From Betaproteobacteria bacterium (GTDB taxonomy: Bacteria > Pseudomonadota > Gammaproteobacteria > Burkholderiales > SG8-39), in assembly GCA_022340285.1 (NCBI GenBank), contig JAJDOG010000024.1, forward strand, positions 124,001 through 188,000: a DNA stretch of 64,000 nucleotides, given 5' to 3'. Position 1 is the first letter of the stretch. The number at the start of each line of letters is the position of its first letter. The notes under the pieces were generated by a model. That model saw only the letters and a program-made list of their open reading frames with translations, had not been told where the DNA came from and did not search any database. Below, in pieces: positions 35,355 to 45,856 of the stretch. The translations under genes were made by a program, and so were the position numbers.

Positions 35355-36347
35355 TCAGGGCAGCACCGCGACGCTTCGCACGAGATCCAGTGTGTAGGCG
35401 TTTTGGATATCGAAGTCCGGTTTCACGAGCCCAGCCGAGCGCATGAACTCCGCGGTCCTTGCCCAACGCTGGTCGGTCATGGCCATGATGCCGAGCGTGG
35501 CCGCGTCGCCACCGGTAACGATGCCGTACTCCTTGATGCGAGCCACGCCGAACGCGATCAGTCCGTCTTCGATGCGGGGGTTGTCGCGCTTGATGAGCGC
35601 ATCGCCGGGCGCCGGGTTGGCGAGATAGCTCTTCCAGCCTTCCGCGCTCGCCCGAATGAAGCGTTGTATCGCGTTCTTTCGAGCGGCCAGCGTGCCGCGC
35701 GTCACCACGATCGTCTCGGCGTACGGGGGATAACCCAGGTCTGCGAGCAGGAAAACCGACGGATCAATGCCGGCCTTCGCGACTGAATAGGGTTCGGACG
35801 TGATGTAACCCTGCTGCGCCGCGCGCTTGTCGACGAGGAACGGCTGAACGCTGAAGGAATAGGGACGCAGCTGCGCGTCGGTGAATCCGTAGCGTGCCTT
35901 CAGCCAGGGCCAGAAGGTGGTGTGGCTCGCAGGACTGATGAATATCGGACGACCCTTCAGGTCGCCGAGGGCCTTGACGTCCGGGTGCGCGATGATCGCA
36001 GCGGGGTCCTTCTGAAAGGTAGCCGCCACGGTCACCACGGGAAGTCCTTGCGTCACCGCCTGTACGGTCTGGATGTCGTAGCCCATGAAGAGATCCGCCT
36101 GCCTGGCCACCAGGATCTGCAAGCCGTTGACCTGCGGCCCGCCCATGCGGATCTCGACGTCCAACCCGTGCTTGCGGTAGATCCCTTCGGCAACCGCCTG
36201 GTAAAAGCCGCCGTGCTCGGCTTCCGCGTACCAGTTCGTGGTGAACACGAGCTTCGTGAGCGGCTGGGCGGTGCCGGGCGTCGCGAATGCGATCCCGCAG
36301 ACCACGGCGGATAGGGCTCGGAGAAATCGAAACAGGGTCATGGACAT
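35355..36347 (-). CDS. ABC transporter substrate-binding protein, NMT1/THI5-like
   Basis: This 330-residue periplasmic protein has a signal peptide ending FATPGTAQ and the NMT1/THI5 fold. LTKLVFTTNWYAEAEHGGFYQAVAEGIYRKHGLDVEIRMGG at the mature start is the family signature (positions ~29-69). Homologues bind pyrimidine precursors of thiamine, riboflavin or related aromatic solutes. No TPP or FMN riboswitch is seen. ATG 36347 or 36341 may start it; neither has a strong ribosome site. It closes the tyrS-proximal ABC unit with the permease and ATPase just upstream. Confidence 0.8.
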   Translation of the reverse strand: MSMTLFRFLRALSAVVCGIAFATPGTAQPLTKLVFTTNWYAEAEHGGFYQAVAEGIYRKHGLDVEIRMGGPQVNGLQILVARQADLFMGYDIQTVQAVTQGLPVVTVAATFQKDPAAIIAHPDVKALGDLKGRPIFISPASHTTFWPWLKARYGFTDAQLRPYSFSVQPFLVDKRAAQQGYITSEPYSVAKAGIDPSVFLLADLGYPPYAETIVVTRGTLAARKNAIQRFIRASAEGWKSYLANPAPGDALIKRDNPRIEDGLIAFGVARIKEYGIVTGGDAATLGIMAMTDQRWARTAEFMRSAGLVKPDFDIQNAYTLDLVRSVAVLP

Positions 36348-36382
36348 CTTTCGTGGCGGGGGAATCTCTGCGAACCGCGACC

Positions 36383-37203
36383 TTACCGCATCTCGACGGT
36401 GAGCTCGCTCTCGTGCCAATTGCGCAGCGCGGCCTTGGACAGCCATACCATCGCCAGAAACAGTGCGACGCCGGTCAGCGTGAGCACGATGAGCGCTGCG
36501 AACAGGCGCGGCACGTTGAGCTGCAAGCCGGCCTGAAGGATCTGATACGCGAGCCCCGCGCCGGCCGCGCCCGTTCCGGCCACGAACTCGGCGACCACGG
36601 CGCCTATGAGCGCAAGCCCGCTCGAGATCCGTAGCGCGCCGAAGAAGTACGGCGCCGCACTGGGGACGCGCAGCCGCCAGAGCACCGACCAGCTTCCGGC
36701 CTTGTACAACCGCATGAGGTTCATAAGCCCCGGATCGACGCTGCGCAGCCCGAGCGTCGTGTTGGAGATCACCGGAAAGATCGCCACGATCGTGGCGCAG
36801 AGAATGAGCGCGATCTGCGTGTCCCGCACCCAGATGATGATGAGCGGGGCCACTGCAACGATGGGTGTCACCTGCAGGATCACTGCATACGGAAACAGGC
36901 TCAATTCGAGCCATCGGCTTTGGGCAAACAGGAAGGCGACCAGCGTGCCGAGCAACACGGCAAGCGCAAATGCACCAAGGGTTATCTTCAGCGTCACGAG
37001 CAGCGAGTGCCACAGCAGTCCCCAGTCTTCGACCAGGGCCTGCAATACCACCAGCGGCGAGGGCACGATATAGCGCGGCAAGTCGTATGCCGTGACGAGT
37101 ACCTGCCAGACGATGAGCACTAGAAGCGCGACACCGACCGGAGCAGCGATGCGGGTGACTCGTTGGACCGTCGCGGCGCGTCGCTCCAAAGCGTCCGGTG
37201 CGA

Positions 37204-37207
<4 letters not shown>
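36383..37207 (-). CDS. ABC transporter permease (SsuC/ThiX-like)
   Basis: This 274-residue inner-membrane protein belongs to the BPD_transp_1 (SsuC/TauC-like) permeases. It has six hydrophobic spans and the EAA loop region NLMRLYKAGSWSVLWRLRVPSAAPYFFGALRISSGLALIGAVVAEF. GTG 37207 overlaps the ATPase stop as GTGA, indicating coupling. It forms the channel for the NMT1-like binding protein. Confidence 0.88.
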
Positions 37208-38001
<794 letters not shown>

Positions 38002-38017
38002 GCCGTCCAGTGGGCGC

Positions 38018-39217
38018 TCACCCAAGCGTGACCCGGGCGGCCTTGCGCTTGCCGACCTGCAGCACCGCGGTGGTGCCGGGCGACAGGGAAAGGTTCCTGT
38101 CGCTCACCCGCTCCCCGTCGAGCTTCACGCCGCCCTGCTCGATCATCCGCAGGGCTTCCGAGGTACTGGCTGTAAGGCCCGCCTGCTTGAGCACTTGCGT
38201 GAGCAGCATGGGTCCACTCGCGACGGGGAGACGTACCTCGCGGAGATCCTGCGGCAGCTCGTGGCGCTGGAACCGGGCCTCGAAATCCCGCTGCGCGCGG
38301 TCGGCATCGGCACGACTGTGGAAGCGCTCCACGATCTCCCTGGCGAAAAGCACCTTTATGTCGCGGGGATTGCGTCCCTCCTCCACCTCGCGGCGCCAGC
38401 CTGCGATCGTCTCGATCGACGCGAACGAGAGCAGCTCGATGTAGCGCCACATCAGCGGATCGGAGATCGACATCAGCTTGCCGAAGATTTCCTGTGGTGG
38501 CTCGGTGATGCCGACGTAGTTGCCGAGCGACTTCGACATCTTCTCCACCCCGTTGAGCCCCTCGAGAAGCGGCGTGGTGAGGATGCATTGCGGCTCTTGC
38601 CCGTACTCGCGCTGCAGCTCGCGACCGACAAGCAGGTTGAACTTCTGGTCGGTGCCGCCGAGCTCGATGTCGGAGTGCATCATGACCGAGTCGTAGCCCT
38701 GCGCGAGCGGGTACAGGAGCTCGTGGATGGAAATGGGCTGGCTGTTCTTGAACCGCTTCGCAAAATCGTCACGCTCGAGCATGCGCGCGACGGTGTACTT
38801 GGCCGCCAGCCTGATCATGCCTGCCGACCCGAGGGCATTGCCCCATTCGGAGTTGAAAAGGATCTCGGTCCGGTCCGGATCGAGAATCTTGAACACCTGC
38901 GCCTTGTAAGTTTCCGCATTCGCGGCGATTTGGTCGGGGGTAAGCGGCGGGCGTGTGACATTTCGGCCGCTTGGATCACCAATCATTCCGGTAAAGTCCC
39001 CGATCAGGAACATTACGTGGTGCCCGAGGTCCTGAAACTGACGCATCTTGTTGATCAGGACCGTGTGGCCGAGGTGCAGATCCGGCGCGGTCGGATCGAA
39101 ACCGGTCTTGACCCTCAGGGGTTTGCCGCGCTTGATCTTCTGGATAAGCTCGGCCTCGATGAGCAACTCGTCGGCTCCTCGAGTAATTACTTGAAGTTGT
39201 TGGGCCAAGTCACTCAT
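38018..39217 (-). CDS. tyrS: Tyrosyl-tRNA synthetase
   Basis: This 399-residue class I synthetase charges tRNA-Tyr. HLGH is at residues 48-51, KMSKS near residue 230, and an S4-like RNA-binding domain covers the last ~60 residues ([21 protein letters not shown]). The sequence type is the TyrZ-like, non-E. coli TyrS form common in betaproteobacteria. It is divergent from the M23 peptidase gene. The ABC transporter genes follow within a few bases on the same strand. Confidence 0.96.
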   Translation of the reverse strand: MSDLAQQLQVITRGADELLIEAELIQKIKRGKPLRVKTGFDPTAPDLHLGHTVLINKMRQFQDLGHHVMFLIGDFTGMIGDPSGRNVTRPPLTPDQIAANAETYKAQVFKILDPDRTEILFNSEWGNALGSAGMIRLAAKYTVARMLERDDFAKRFKNSQPISIHELLYPLAQGYDSVMMHSDIELGGTDQKFNLLVGRELQREYGQEPQCILTTPLLEGLNGVEKMSKSLGNYVGITEPPQEIFGKLMSISDPLMWRYIELLSFASIETIAGWRREVEEGRNPRDIKVLFAREIVERFHSRADADRAQRDFEARFQRHELPQDLREVRLPVASGPMLLTQVLKQAGLTASTSEALRMIEQGGVKLDGERVSDRNLSLSPGTTAVLQVGKRKAARVTLG

Positions 39218-39235
39218 TGGACAATGAAATTTCTC

Positions 39236-39264
39236 TTGGACTCTCGCAAAAGCTTTGCTACACT
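39236..39264 (+). promoter_or_regulatory. Predicted sigma-70 promoter of the M23 peptidase gene
   Basis: TTGGAC (39236-39241), a 17-base spacer and TACACT (39259-39264) precede ATG 39286. The predicted start is near 39271, so the leader is short and carries the AGGA ribosome site. Confidence 0.65.
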
Positions 39265-39285
39265 GAGAGCCACTGCAGGAAAAAA

Positions 39286-40602
39286 ATGCAGAAAAACAAG
39301 GCGTTGATTCTAGCGCACCTCGATCCGCCGCGGAAACGCCTCAAGCGCCGCGCCGCGCTGGCCGTCGCTTTCTTTTCGCTTTTCGGGATGGTGACGGCGT
39401 TCGGCACGGTCCGGGAGACGGCCCAGCCCTCCGTGGAACGCGTCATGGTCATCGAGAAGCTCGCGATCTCGGCGGCACAGGTGCCCGACGAGAATGCGCA
39501 CGTCTTCTGGCAGGAAGAACGGTTCGACCGGGGCGACACGCTGGCCGCCCTGCTGGCCCGCCTCGGCGTCGATCCCGCCGTCGCCGCGCGGCTGGTCCGG
39601 GAAAACGGGCGCGCCAAGCCGTTCCGCGCGCTGCGCCCAGGCATGGCCGTCCAGGCCCTCACGGCCGACCACGGCGACCTGTTGAGCCTGCGATTCGTGG
39701 CCGGGCGCGACACCGTGCTCGGATTCGACCGCACACCGGACGGCTTCAGCCCGGTGGAAGAGCCCGCCGAGTTCTCGCGCGCCGTGCAAATGAAGACCGG
39801 CGAGATCCAGTCGTCGCTCTTCGCTGCGGCGGACGATGCGGGCCTCCCGGATTCGGTCGCCATCCAGCTTGCCGAGATTTTTGGCGGAGACATCGATTTC
39901 CATCGGGACCTGCGGAAGGGCGATCGCTTCTCGGTCATCTATGAAACGCTTTATCACCAGGGCCGCGCGATCAAATCGGGCCGGGTGCTCGCCGCCGAGT
40001 TCATCAACGACGGTCGGGAGTACCGGGCGGTCTGGTTCGGCGAGGACCCGGATGGCGGCAGCTACTATGCGCCAGATGGCCAGAGCCTGCGCAAGGCATT
40101 CCTTCGATCGCCGCTCGAGTTTTCGCGTGTGACTTCCGGTTTCTCGACGCGACGTTTTCACCCGTTGCTCAAGAAGTGGCGAGCCCACCGGGGCGTGGAC
40201 TACGGCGCTCCGACCGGCACTCGCGTGCGCGCAACCGGTGACGGGGTGGTCCAGTCTGCCGGCCGACAGAACGGCTACGGCAATGTCGTCGTGTTGCGGC
40301 ACAAAGGCCGCATCAGCACGCTCTACGCGCATCTCTCGAAGTTCGGCGCCGGTATCCGGCGCGGCGCACGGGTGAGTCAGGGCGACGTCATCGGCTACGT
40401 GGGAGCGACCGGTTGGGCGACCGGTCCACACCTGCACTACGAGTTCCGGGTCGGGGACCAGCATCGCAACCCGCTGAAGATGGTGTTTCCCTCCGCCGAA
40501 CCGGTTCCGGTCGCACGCATGGCGGCGTTCCGCGACCAGACCGGGCCGTACGCTGCGCAACTCGACCAGCTGCGCAGCGTGGAAATCGCGGCGCTGGACT
40601 AG
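39286..40602 (+). CDS. M23-family cell-wall endopeptidase (MepM-like)
   Basis: This 438-residue envelope protein has one N-terminal membrane anchor ([18 protein letters not shown]), an OapA/LysM-like middle part and a C-terminal LytM/M23 zinc peptidase. Zinc-site motifs [14 protein letters not shown] and HLHYEFRV are intact, so it should cleave peptidoglycan cross-links. ATG 39286 follows GCAGGA closely. anmK begins 14 bp after its stop, which joins wall cleavage to muropeptide recycling in one unit. Confidence 0.9.
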   Translation: MQKNKALILAHLDPPRKRLKRRAALAVAFFSLFGMVTAFGTVRETAQPSVERVMVIEKLAISAAQVPDENAHVFWQEERFDRGDTLAALLARLGVDPAVAARLVRENGRAKPFRALRPGMAVQALTADHGDLLSLRFVAGRDTVLGFDRTPDGFSPVEEPAEFSRAVQMKTGEIQSSLFAAADDAGLPDSVAIQLAEIFGGDIDFHRDLRKGDRFSVIYETLYHQGRAIKSGRVLAAEFINDGREYRAVWFGEDPDGGSYYAPDGQSLRKAFLRSPLEFSRVTSGFSTRRFHPLLKKWRAHRGVDYGAPTGTRVRATGDGVVQSAGRQNGYGNVVVLRHKGRISTLYAHLSKFGAGIRRGARVSQGDVIGYVGATGWATGPHLHYEFRVGDQHRNPLKMVFPSAEPVPVARMAAFRDQTGPYAAQLDQLRSVEIAALD

Positions 40603-40616
40603 CGTCGCACTTCGCC

Positions 40617-41708
40617 GTGCCCGAGCTTTACGCTGGGCTCATGTCTGGCACGAGCCTGGACGGCGTCGATGCCGTCCTCGTCGATTTCCAGTCGTCGCCC
40701 TGGCGGCTGATTGCCTCGCACTCGCTCAACTATCCACACGAAATCCAGGCAGAAGCGCTCGCGCTGAATGGCCGCGGGGACGACGAACTCGAGCGTGCCG
40801 CCACGCTCGGGATCGCGCTTTCGCAGTGCTACGCCGATGCGACGCAGGCACTGCTCGCGTCTGCCGGAATCGATTCTCGCGCGGTGACCGCGATCGGATG
40901 CCATGGTCAGACCGTGAGACACCGACCCGACCGCGGGTACACGCTACAGGTCATTAACGGTGCGGCGCTCGCCGAGCGCACCGGGATCTGTACCGTTTGC
41001 GACTTCCGCAGCCGCGATGTCGCCGCAGGGGGACAGGGCGCACCACTCGTTCCCGCCTTTCATGCAGCACGCTTCCGATCGAGCGGCGCGCATCGCGTGA
41101 TCGTGAACATCGGCGGCATCGCGAATCTGACCGATCTTCCGCCCGACGGGCCGGTCTCGGGATTCGACATCGGTCCGGGCAACATCCTGCTCGACGGCTG
41201 GGCCCAATCGCACCACCGGGCGCCGTTCGATCGCGATGGCGCATGGGCAGCGAGCGGACAAGTCATCGACCCGCTGCTGGCGGCCTTCCTGGCCGAGCCG
41301 TACTTTGCGGCCCGCCCGCCAAAGAGCACCGGGCGCGAGGAGTTCAATCGAGACTGGCTCGCGCGCTTCGCGCCGGAAGCTCATGAAGCCGCGGACGTGC
41401 AGGCGACGCTTGCCGAGCTCACCGCGGCAACCGTTTCCGGCGCGATCGAAACGCACTGCCCTTCGGCGATGGAGATTCTCCTTTGCGGCGGCGGCGCCCA
41501 GAACAGCGACCTCGTCCGACGCCTTGCGGCGCGCCTTCCGGGTCGCACGCTCAGGGACACCGATGAGTTGGGCGTTCCATCCAAGCTGGTAGAGGCCTTC
41601 GCCTTCGCGTGGCTCGCGCGCGAGGCACTCGCCGGACGCCCCGGCAACGTTCCCTCGGTCACTGGTGCATCGGGGCCAAGAGTCCTGGGAGCAATCTATC
41701 CACGGTAG
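40617..41708 (+). CDS. anmK: Anhydro-N-acetylmuramic acid kinase
   Basis: This 363-residue kinase converts 1,6-anhydro-MurNAc to MurNAc-6-phosphate during cell-wall recycling. The ATP-binding start GLMSGTSLDGVDAVLVDF, GCHGQTVRHRP, VNIGGIANLT and GFDIGPGNILLD are typical. GTG at 40617 gives MPELYAGLMSGTS. It is cotranscribed with the M23 peptidase upstream. A repeat-rich 290-bp gap follows. Confidence 0.95.
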   Translation: MPELYAGLMSGTSLDGVDAVLVDFQSSPWRLIASHSLNYPHEIQAEALALNGRGDDELERAATLGIALSQCYADATQALLASAGIDSRAVTAIGCHGQTVRHRPDRGYTLQVINGAALAERTGICTVCDFRSRDVAAGGQGAPLVPAFHAARFRSSGAHRVIVNIGGIANLTDLPPDGPVSGFDIGPGNILLDGWAQSHHRAPFDRDGAWAASGQVIDPLLAAFLAEPYFAARPPKSTGREEFNRDWLARFAPEAHEAADVQATLAELTAATVSGAIETHCPSAMEILLCGGGAQNSDLVRRLAARLPGRTLRDTDELGVPSKLVEAFAFAWLAREALAGRPGNVPSVTGASGPRVLGAIYPR

Positions 41709-41766
41709 TGCATCCGCGGCAGTGCGACGTGATGCGCCGAGGCGCATTCATAGGAAGGGTTGGAAC

Positions 41767-41822
41767 GTTACGAACAGGCGGGAACCGGCCGGTTTCCTCC
41801 CGTTACCCTCCTTCCCGCTGAG
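41767..41822 (+). repeat. Dispersed palindromic repeat family 1, single copy
   Basis: This copy shares the CGAACAGG lead, the GGTTTCCTCC arm and the full CCGTTACCCTCCTTCCCGCT tail with the unit at 27180-27239. Its left arm is changed (GGCGGGAACC), leaving the hairpin imperfect. It lies 58 bp after anmK. Confidence 0.85.
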
Positions 41823-41845
41823 AGTAGGCCGTGGAGAATCTAGCT

Positions 41846-41940
41846 GTTTCCCCTCCTTTTCAAGGAGGGGTGGCTGCGCAGCAGCCGGGGTGGTTCATCA
41901 AGCGCTGCACATCACCCCGCCGCCTCCGGCTGCGATACGC
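41846..41940 (+). repeat. Dispersed repeat family 2
   Basis: The element opens GTTTCCCCTCCTTTTCAAGG, containing a CCCCTCCTT/AAGGAGGGG dyad, and continues with GGGGTGGTT and CACCCCG blocks. The same order of blocks recurs at 48167-48268. Similar GGGGTGGTT/ACCACCCC elements are known between genes in other proteobacteria. Confidence 0.75.
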
Positions 41941-41953
41941 GCGGTCTAGAAAA

Positions 41954-41977
41954 AGAAACGGGGGCCGTGGCCCCCGT
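41954..41977 (-). terminator. Rho-independent terminator after erpA
   Basis: ACGGGGG and CCCCCGT form the stem core with GC pairs continuing into the loop. On the minus strand it is followed by TTCTTTTTCT. A TTTT also follows on the + strand, so it may act in both directions. Confidence 0.75.
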
Positions 41978-41997
41978 TTTCGTTGCGTTGCCCCCGC

Positions 41998-42348
41998 TCA
42001 GGTCGAGAAGGACGAGCCGCAGCCACAGGTGCTGGTCGCGTTCGGGTTCTTGATCACGAACTGCGCGCCCTCGATGCTTTCCTGATAGTCGATCTCGGCG
42101 CCGACCAGGTATTGATAGCTCATTGGATCGATCAGGAGCGTCACGCCATTCTTCTCCATGACCGTGTCATCCTCGTTCGTCGCTTCGTCGAACGTGAACC
42201 CGTACTGGAAGCCCGAGCAGCCTCCGCCCGTCACGAACACGCGCAGCTTGAGGTCGGCGTTGCCTTCCTCGTCGATCAGTTGCTTCACCTTGCCGGCCGC
42301 ATTGTCGGTGAAGATCAGCGGCGCTGGCATTTCCGTCACGGCATTCAT
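41998..42348 (-). CDS. erpA: Iron-sulfur cluster insertion protein ErpA
   Basis: This 116-residue A-type carrier delivers Fe-S clusters to apoproteins. The three ligand cysteines are in [12 protein letters not shown] and at the end CGCGSSF, the standard C-X(n)-C-G-C pattern. ATG 42348 follows GAGGAG. It is a single gene with its own promoter and terminator and follows the bactofilin gene. Confidence 0.96.
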   Translation of the reverse strand: MNAVTEMPAPLIFTDNAAGKVKQLIDEEGNADLKLRVFVTGGGCSGFQYGFTFDEATNEDDTVMEKNGVTLLIDPMSYQYLVGAEIDYQESIEGAQFVIKNPNATSTCGCGSSFST

Positions 42349-42380
42349 TTCTGACTCCTCGATACTGGTCCTTACCCGAT

Positions 42381-42409
42381 ATTGTTGCCTGGTGTGAAGG
42401 GTGGGTCAA
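42381..42409 (-). promoter_or_regulatory. Predicted sigma-70 promoter of erpA
   Basis: On the minus strand TTGACC (42409-42404), a 17-base spacer and AACAAT (42386-42381) lie 33 bp upstream of the erpA ATG. The -35 overlaps the bactofilin stop codon. Confidence 0.5.
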
Positions 42410-42822
42410 TCGGATCGATTGCTCTTTGCCAACTTCAGCTCGACCGCCTTTCCTTCTCCGGCCTCCGCGGCGTGCACCAACCGCCCATCGACGACCGCTC
42501 CAAGCTGGATTTCCAGGTTGGTGTAATGGATATCTCCGGTCACCCGGCAGCGCGGCTGGAGTTCCAGGAACTCGGACGCATGCACATGACCGGCGATCGT
42601 GCCGTTCACCACCATATGGGTCACTCGCACCTCGCCTTCAATACGCGCCTGCTCGCTCACCACCACCGTGCTGGGCTGATCGCCGGATGCCACGACGTCA
42701 CCTTTGACCTCGCCGTCGATGCGCAGACCGCCGGTGAAGATGACGCTGCCCTCGATCCGGGTCCCTGCCCCGATCAGGCTGTCGATACGATTCTGCGGTT
42801 TGGAGGGCTTCTTGCTGAACAT
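42406..42822 (-). CDS. Bactofilin-family cytoskeletal protein
   Basis: This 138-residue protein is a bactofilin, a polymer-forming beta-helix cytoskeletal protein. The core from about residue 15 to 115 shows the repeating GxxIEGxVxFxGxLRIDGEVxGDV pattern (SLIGAGTRIEGSVIFTGG and later turns), flanked by short disordered ends. It lies between a DUF6776-like gene and erpA, an arrangement often seen in betaproteobacteria. It may scaffold cell-wall enzymes such as the nearby M23 peptidase, which is inference. Confidence 0.92.
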   Translation of the reverse strand: MFSKKPSKPQNRIDSLIGAGTRIEGSVIFTGGLRIDGEVKGDVVASGDQPSTVVVSEQARIEGEVRVTHMVVNGTIAGHVHASEFLELQPRCRVTGDIHYTNLEIQLGAVVDGRLVHAAEAGEGKAVELKLAKSNRSD

Positions 42823-42928
42823 GGTACCTCCCGGTCTTCCGATTCATGGAGCGGCGCTTGGTCGCTCATCCGCGACGCATCGGACGCGACCCTGCCGAAT
42901 ACGCTGTCGTGCTCTGGTCACGGCGCCG

Positions 42929-43678
42929 CTAGGACATGCTGTAGCTCTGCGTCGCGCGCGGCTGGCCCGAACCCTTCTCGAGCAACCGAACCTGTACAGA
43001 CTGCACCTTGGCGTTCGGGTCGACCCGGAACACCCCGTCGGCCCGATAAAACCGCTTGAAAGTGATCTGATAGGCCGATTTGGGTTCCGACGTCTCGTCG
43101 GGAATAACCAGCATAACATCCTTGCGGTCGCGCTGCATCGTGATGATGAACTGAAGCCGCCCGCTGAACTCGCGCGGTCGAGAGCCGCCTTGCATCACCA
43201 GCACTCGATAACGGTACTCGCCGGGAATCACGTTGCTCTCGACCTTGAATCGCGCGACCGTGACGCGATCGTCGGCGTGGTCCTGCGCGGACAGGTTCTC
43301 GAAAAAGGCGATGTCCTCCTTCAGCCGCGCATTGTCCGCCTCCAGCTCTCGCACCTGACGTGCGAGATTGCGCTGCGCCGTTTGCTCGATCTTGAGCCGC
43401 GCATCGCTCGAATCGGCGATTGCCTGCAGCTTCGGGAGCTTGCCCTCGAGCTCGGCGACGTGCGCCTTGAGCTGTGCCAGCTCCTCGTCCAGCTCGCCGC
43501 GGTCGAACCCCGCAAATTGCCGCCCCGTGTCGTACATCCACAGCGCCAGCGCGCCCGAAATCGACAGCACCACGGTGATCCGCAGCGCGCGCCAATACCA
43601 TGCGACGTGCGGGCTGACCGCGAGCCGCGGAGCCGCAATGCCGTAGTGCTGGCGAAGCCGCCGCAGGCGCTTGCGCAT
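42929..43678 (-). CDS. DUF6776-like membrane-anchored coiled-coil protein
   Basis: This 249-residue protein has a basic N-terminus, one membrane helix (ALRITVVLSISGALALWMYDTG), a coiled coil of about 70 residues (ELDEELAQLKAHVAELEGKL onward) and a beta-rich periplasmic domain (YRYRVLVMQGGSRPREFSGRLQF). Its position between argC and bactofilin genes and its architecture match the DUF6776 family of betaproteobacteria. Function is unknown. A link to bactofilin and envelope shape is suggested by synteny. Confidence 0.75.
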   Translation of the reverse strand: MRKRLRRLRQHYGIAAPRLAVSPHVAWYWRALRITVVLSISGALALWMYDTGRQFAGFDRGELDEELAQLKAHVAELEGKLPKLQAIADSSDARLKIEQTAQRNLARQVRELEADNARLKEDIAFFENLSAQDHADDRVTVARFKVESNVIPGEYRYRVLVMQGGSRPREFSGRLQFIITMQRDRKDVMLVIPDETSEPKSAYQITFKRFYRADGVFRVDPNAKVQSVQVRLLEKGSGQPRATQSYSMS

Positions 43679-43684
43679 CGGACC

Positions 43685-44713
43685 TCACGGAATGACCGGC
43701 AACTGCACGAGGCCGGTCGTCTCATCCATGCCGAACATCAGATTCATGTTCTGCACCGCCTGTCCGGCAGCGCCCTTGACGAGGTTGTCGATTACAGCGA
43801 GCACCACGAGCATGTCACCATCGTGCGGTCGATGCACGGCAATCCGGCACACATTGGCCGCGCGCACGGAGCGCGTGTCGGGATGCCGACCGGGGGGCAG
43901 CACGTCCACGAACGGCTCGGTCGCGTACCGGCTCTCGTAGAGCGCCTGGAAGTCCACGTCGCCCGTGATCCGCGCATAGAGGGTCGCGTGAATGCCGCGG
44001 ATCATCGGCGCGAGGTGCGGAACAAACGTCAGGCCCACGCGTTTCCCCGTGGCCTGCGCGAGTCCTTGAAGAATCTCGGGCCAATGCCGGTGCCCGGGTA
44101 CGCCGTAGGCGGCAAAATTATCGGAGGCCTCCGAGAAGAGGATGTGCGTTTCCGCTTTGCGTCCGGCACCGCTCACGCCCGATTTGGCGTCCGCGATGAG
44201 GTGGTCGAGATCGACCACGTTCGCCTCGATTAGCGGGAGGAAGCCGAGCTGCACCGCGGTCGGATAGCAGCCGGGATTCGCAACCACGCGCGCCTTCGAT
44301 ATCGCTGCGCGATTCACCTCGGGTAATCCGTAGACCGCCTCGGCAACGAGCTCGGGTGCCGCGTGCTTCATCCGATACCACTTCTCCCACTCGCCGACGT
44401 CGCGGATCCGGAAGTCGGCTGAGATGTCGACGATGCGCACGCCGGCCTCTACGAGCGAGCGCGCTTCGCCCATGGCCACGCCGTTCGGCGTAGCAAAGAA
44501 CACCACGTCGCAGCTCGTGAGTGGCGCGTTCGCGGGATCGCTGAATGTGAGTCCGATGCGGCCGCGCAGACTGGGAAAAAGGTCGGCCACCGCCATGCCG
44601 GCCTCCTTGCGCGACGTAATCGCCGTCAGTTCCACGCCCGAATGCTGGGCGAGCAACCGCAACAGTTCCACGCCGGAATACCCCGTGCCGCCGACGATAC
44701 CCACCTTGATCAT
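43685..44713 (-). CDS. argC: N-acetyl-gamma-glutamyl-phosphate reductase
   Basis: This 342-residue enzyme performs the NADPH-dependent third step of arginine biosynthesis. The nucleotide-binding start [19 protein letters not shown] and the active-site cysteine in [13 protein letters not shown] identify it, with HRHWPEI supplying the base. It starts downstream of rpsI, from which a strong terminator separates it. The DUF6776-like gene follows 6 bp after its stop. Confidence 0.97.
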   Translation of the reverse strand: MIKVGIVGGTGYSGVELLRLLAQHSGVELTAITSRKEAGMAVADLFPSLRGRIGLTFSDPANAPLTSCDVVFFATPNGVAMGEARSLVEAGVRIVDISADFRIRDVGEWEKWYRMKHAAPELVAEAVYGLPEVNRAAISKARVVANPGCYPTAVQLGFLPLIEANVVDLDHLIADAKSGVSGAGRKAETHILFSEASDNFAAYGVPGHRHWPEILQGLAQATGKRVGLTFVPHLAPMIRGIHATLYARITGDVDFQALYESRYATEPFVDVLPPGRHPDTRSVRAANVCRIAVHRPHDGDMLVVLAVIDNLVKGAAGQAVQNMNLMFGMDETTGLVQLPVIP

Positions 44714-44764
44714 CGATTCGCCCCTCGCTCGGTGTCGCTTTGCGGCGACATCGTACGCACAGAC

Positions 44765-44788
44765 AAAAAAGCCGCCTCGCGGGCGGCT
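44765..44788 (-). terminator. Rho-independent terminator after rpsI
   Basis: On the minus strand an AGCCGCC/GGCGGCT stem with a five-base loop is followed by six T residues, 24 bp after the rpsI stop. Confidence 0.9.
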
Positions 44789-44811
44789 CTCTCGTACTCG
44801 CTATTCGGTCA

Positions 44812-45204
44812 TCAGCGCTTGGAGTACTGCGGGCGCCGCCGCGCCTTGTGCAGACCGACCTTCTTTCGCTCGACTTCTCGCGCGTCGCGTGTCACGAGCC
44901 CGGCCTTGGACAGCGACGGCTTGAGCGCGGCATCGTATTCGATGAGCGCGCGCGTGATGCCGTGACGCACCGCGCCCGCCTGACCCGACTCGCCGCCACC
45001 CGAGACGTTCACAAGGATGTCGAACGTGCTGAGGTTGTTGGTCAGAGCGAGCGGCTGGCGCGCGATCATCCGACCCGTCTCGCGGCCGAAGTACTCGTCG
45101 ACCGGTTTGTCGTTGACGATGAAGCGGCCCTTGCCCCCCTTGAGGAAGACGCGCGCCACCGCGCTCTTGCGACGGCCAGTGCCGTAGTAGTACTCGCCGA
45201 TCAT
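44812..45204 (-). CDS. rpsI: 30S ribosomal protein S9
   Basis: This 130-residue ribosomal protein has the normal S9 length and the conserved end RRRPQYSKR, which reaches the P-site t[24 protein letters not shown] is the standard opening. ATG 45204 overlaps the rplM stop as ATGA, giving one rplM-rpsI transcript. Confidence 0.98.
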   Translation of the reverse strand: MIGEYYYGTGRRKSAVARVFLKGGKGRFIVNDKPVDEYFGRETGRMIARQPLALTNNLSTFDILVNVSGGGESGQAGAVRHGITRALIEYDAALKPSLSKAGLVTRDAREVERKKVGLHKARRRPQYSKR

Positions 45205-45635
45205 GACCGGATCTCCAGCGTCTTGGGCTGTTGCGCGGAATGCGGGTGCGCATCGCCCGCGTAGACCTTCAGCTTGCGGAACATCGCCGAGCCGAGCGGC
45301 CCCTTCGGCAACATCCCCTTTACCGCGATTTCGAGCACCCGCTCGGGGAATTTCGCGTGCAGCTTGGCGAACTGCGTTTCCTTCAACTCACCCGGCTTGC
45401 CGCTATGCCGCCGGTAGATCTTCTGCACGGGCTTCGCGCCCGTCACGCGCAGTTTGGACGCGTTGATCACGACGATGTAGTCACCGGTGTCGACGTGCGG
45501 CGTGTAGATCGGCTTGTGCTTGCCGCGCAGGCGCGTCGCGAGTTGCGCGGCGAGCCGCCCGAGCACTTTGTCGGCGGCGTCCACGACATACCAGTCGTGG
45601 CGGACCTCGCCGGGCTTGGCGGAAAAGGTTTTCAT
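45201..45635 (-). CDS. rplM: 50S ribosomal protein L13
   Basis: This 144-residue protein is L13, with [47 protein letters not shown] and [21 protein letters not shown] as family landmarks. It leads the rplM-rpsI operon and has a strong sigma-70 promoter 40-70 bp upstream. The AGAAC-type leader has only a weak ribosome site. Confidence 0.98.
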   Translation of the reverse strand: MKTFSAKPGEVRHDWYVVDAADKVLGRLAAQLATRLRGKHKPIYTPHVDTGDYIVVINASKLRVTGAKPVQKIYRRHSGKPGELKETQFAKLHAKFPERVLEIAVKGMLPKGPLGSAMFRKLKVYAGDAHPHSAQQPKTLEIRS

Positions 45636-45674
45636 GAGTTCGTGTTCTAAGGTGACCGCAGTCGAGAGCCCGCT

Positions 45675-45703
45675 ATTCTATTGGGCACGGCTTGCTCCGT
45701 CAA
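45675..45703 (-). promoter_or_regulatory. Sigma-70 promoter of rplM-rpsI
   Basis: TTGACG (45703-45698), a 17-base spacer and TAGAAT (45680-45675) on the minus strand give a near-consensus promoter. It lies just after the terminator of the small RNA at 45719-45821, so the two units are separate. Confidence 0.85.
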
Positions 45704-45718
45704 ATCAGAAGCTTGGGC

Positions 45719-45821
45719 AAAAAAAAGCGCAGCCGATGTGGCTGCGCAGAATCCACCAAAGGAGGAGGGTGGAGGAGACAAACTCTAAAAATGCTGAAAC
45801 TGATCCCGCGAATTGCGAACT
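45719..45821 (-). ncRNA. Small RNA with CU-rich anti-Shine-Dalgarno hairpin (about 103 nt)
   Basis: The minus strand has a promoter ending near 45828, then about 103 bases ending in a textbook terminator: GCGCAGCC/GGCTGCGC stem, five-base loop and eight T residues. Just before it a second hairpin, stem UCCACC/GGUGGA, exposes the loop CUCCUCCUUU, an exact complement of AAAGGAGGAG ribosome sites. The stretch GUCUCCUCC next to it is also CU-rich. No coding frame fits. The design is like the CUCCUCC-loop small RNAs of alphaproteobacteria. From memory it also recalls the Rfam betaproteobacterial toxic small RNA family, but I cannot confirm membership. Confidence 0.75.
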
Positions 45822-45827
45822 GGATCC

Positions 45828-45856
45828 ATTATGACGAGCCGTATTGTGCAATGCAA
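45828..45856 (-). promoter_or_regulatory. Sigma-70 promoter of the small RNA
   Basis: TTGCAT (45856-45851), a 17-base spacer and CATAAT (45833-45828) on the minus strand predict a start at the adenine opposite 45821. The -35 lies in TTGCATTGCACAA, a TGC-rich near-dyad that could bind a regulator. Confidence 0.7.
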
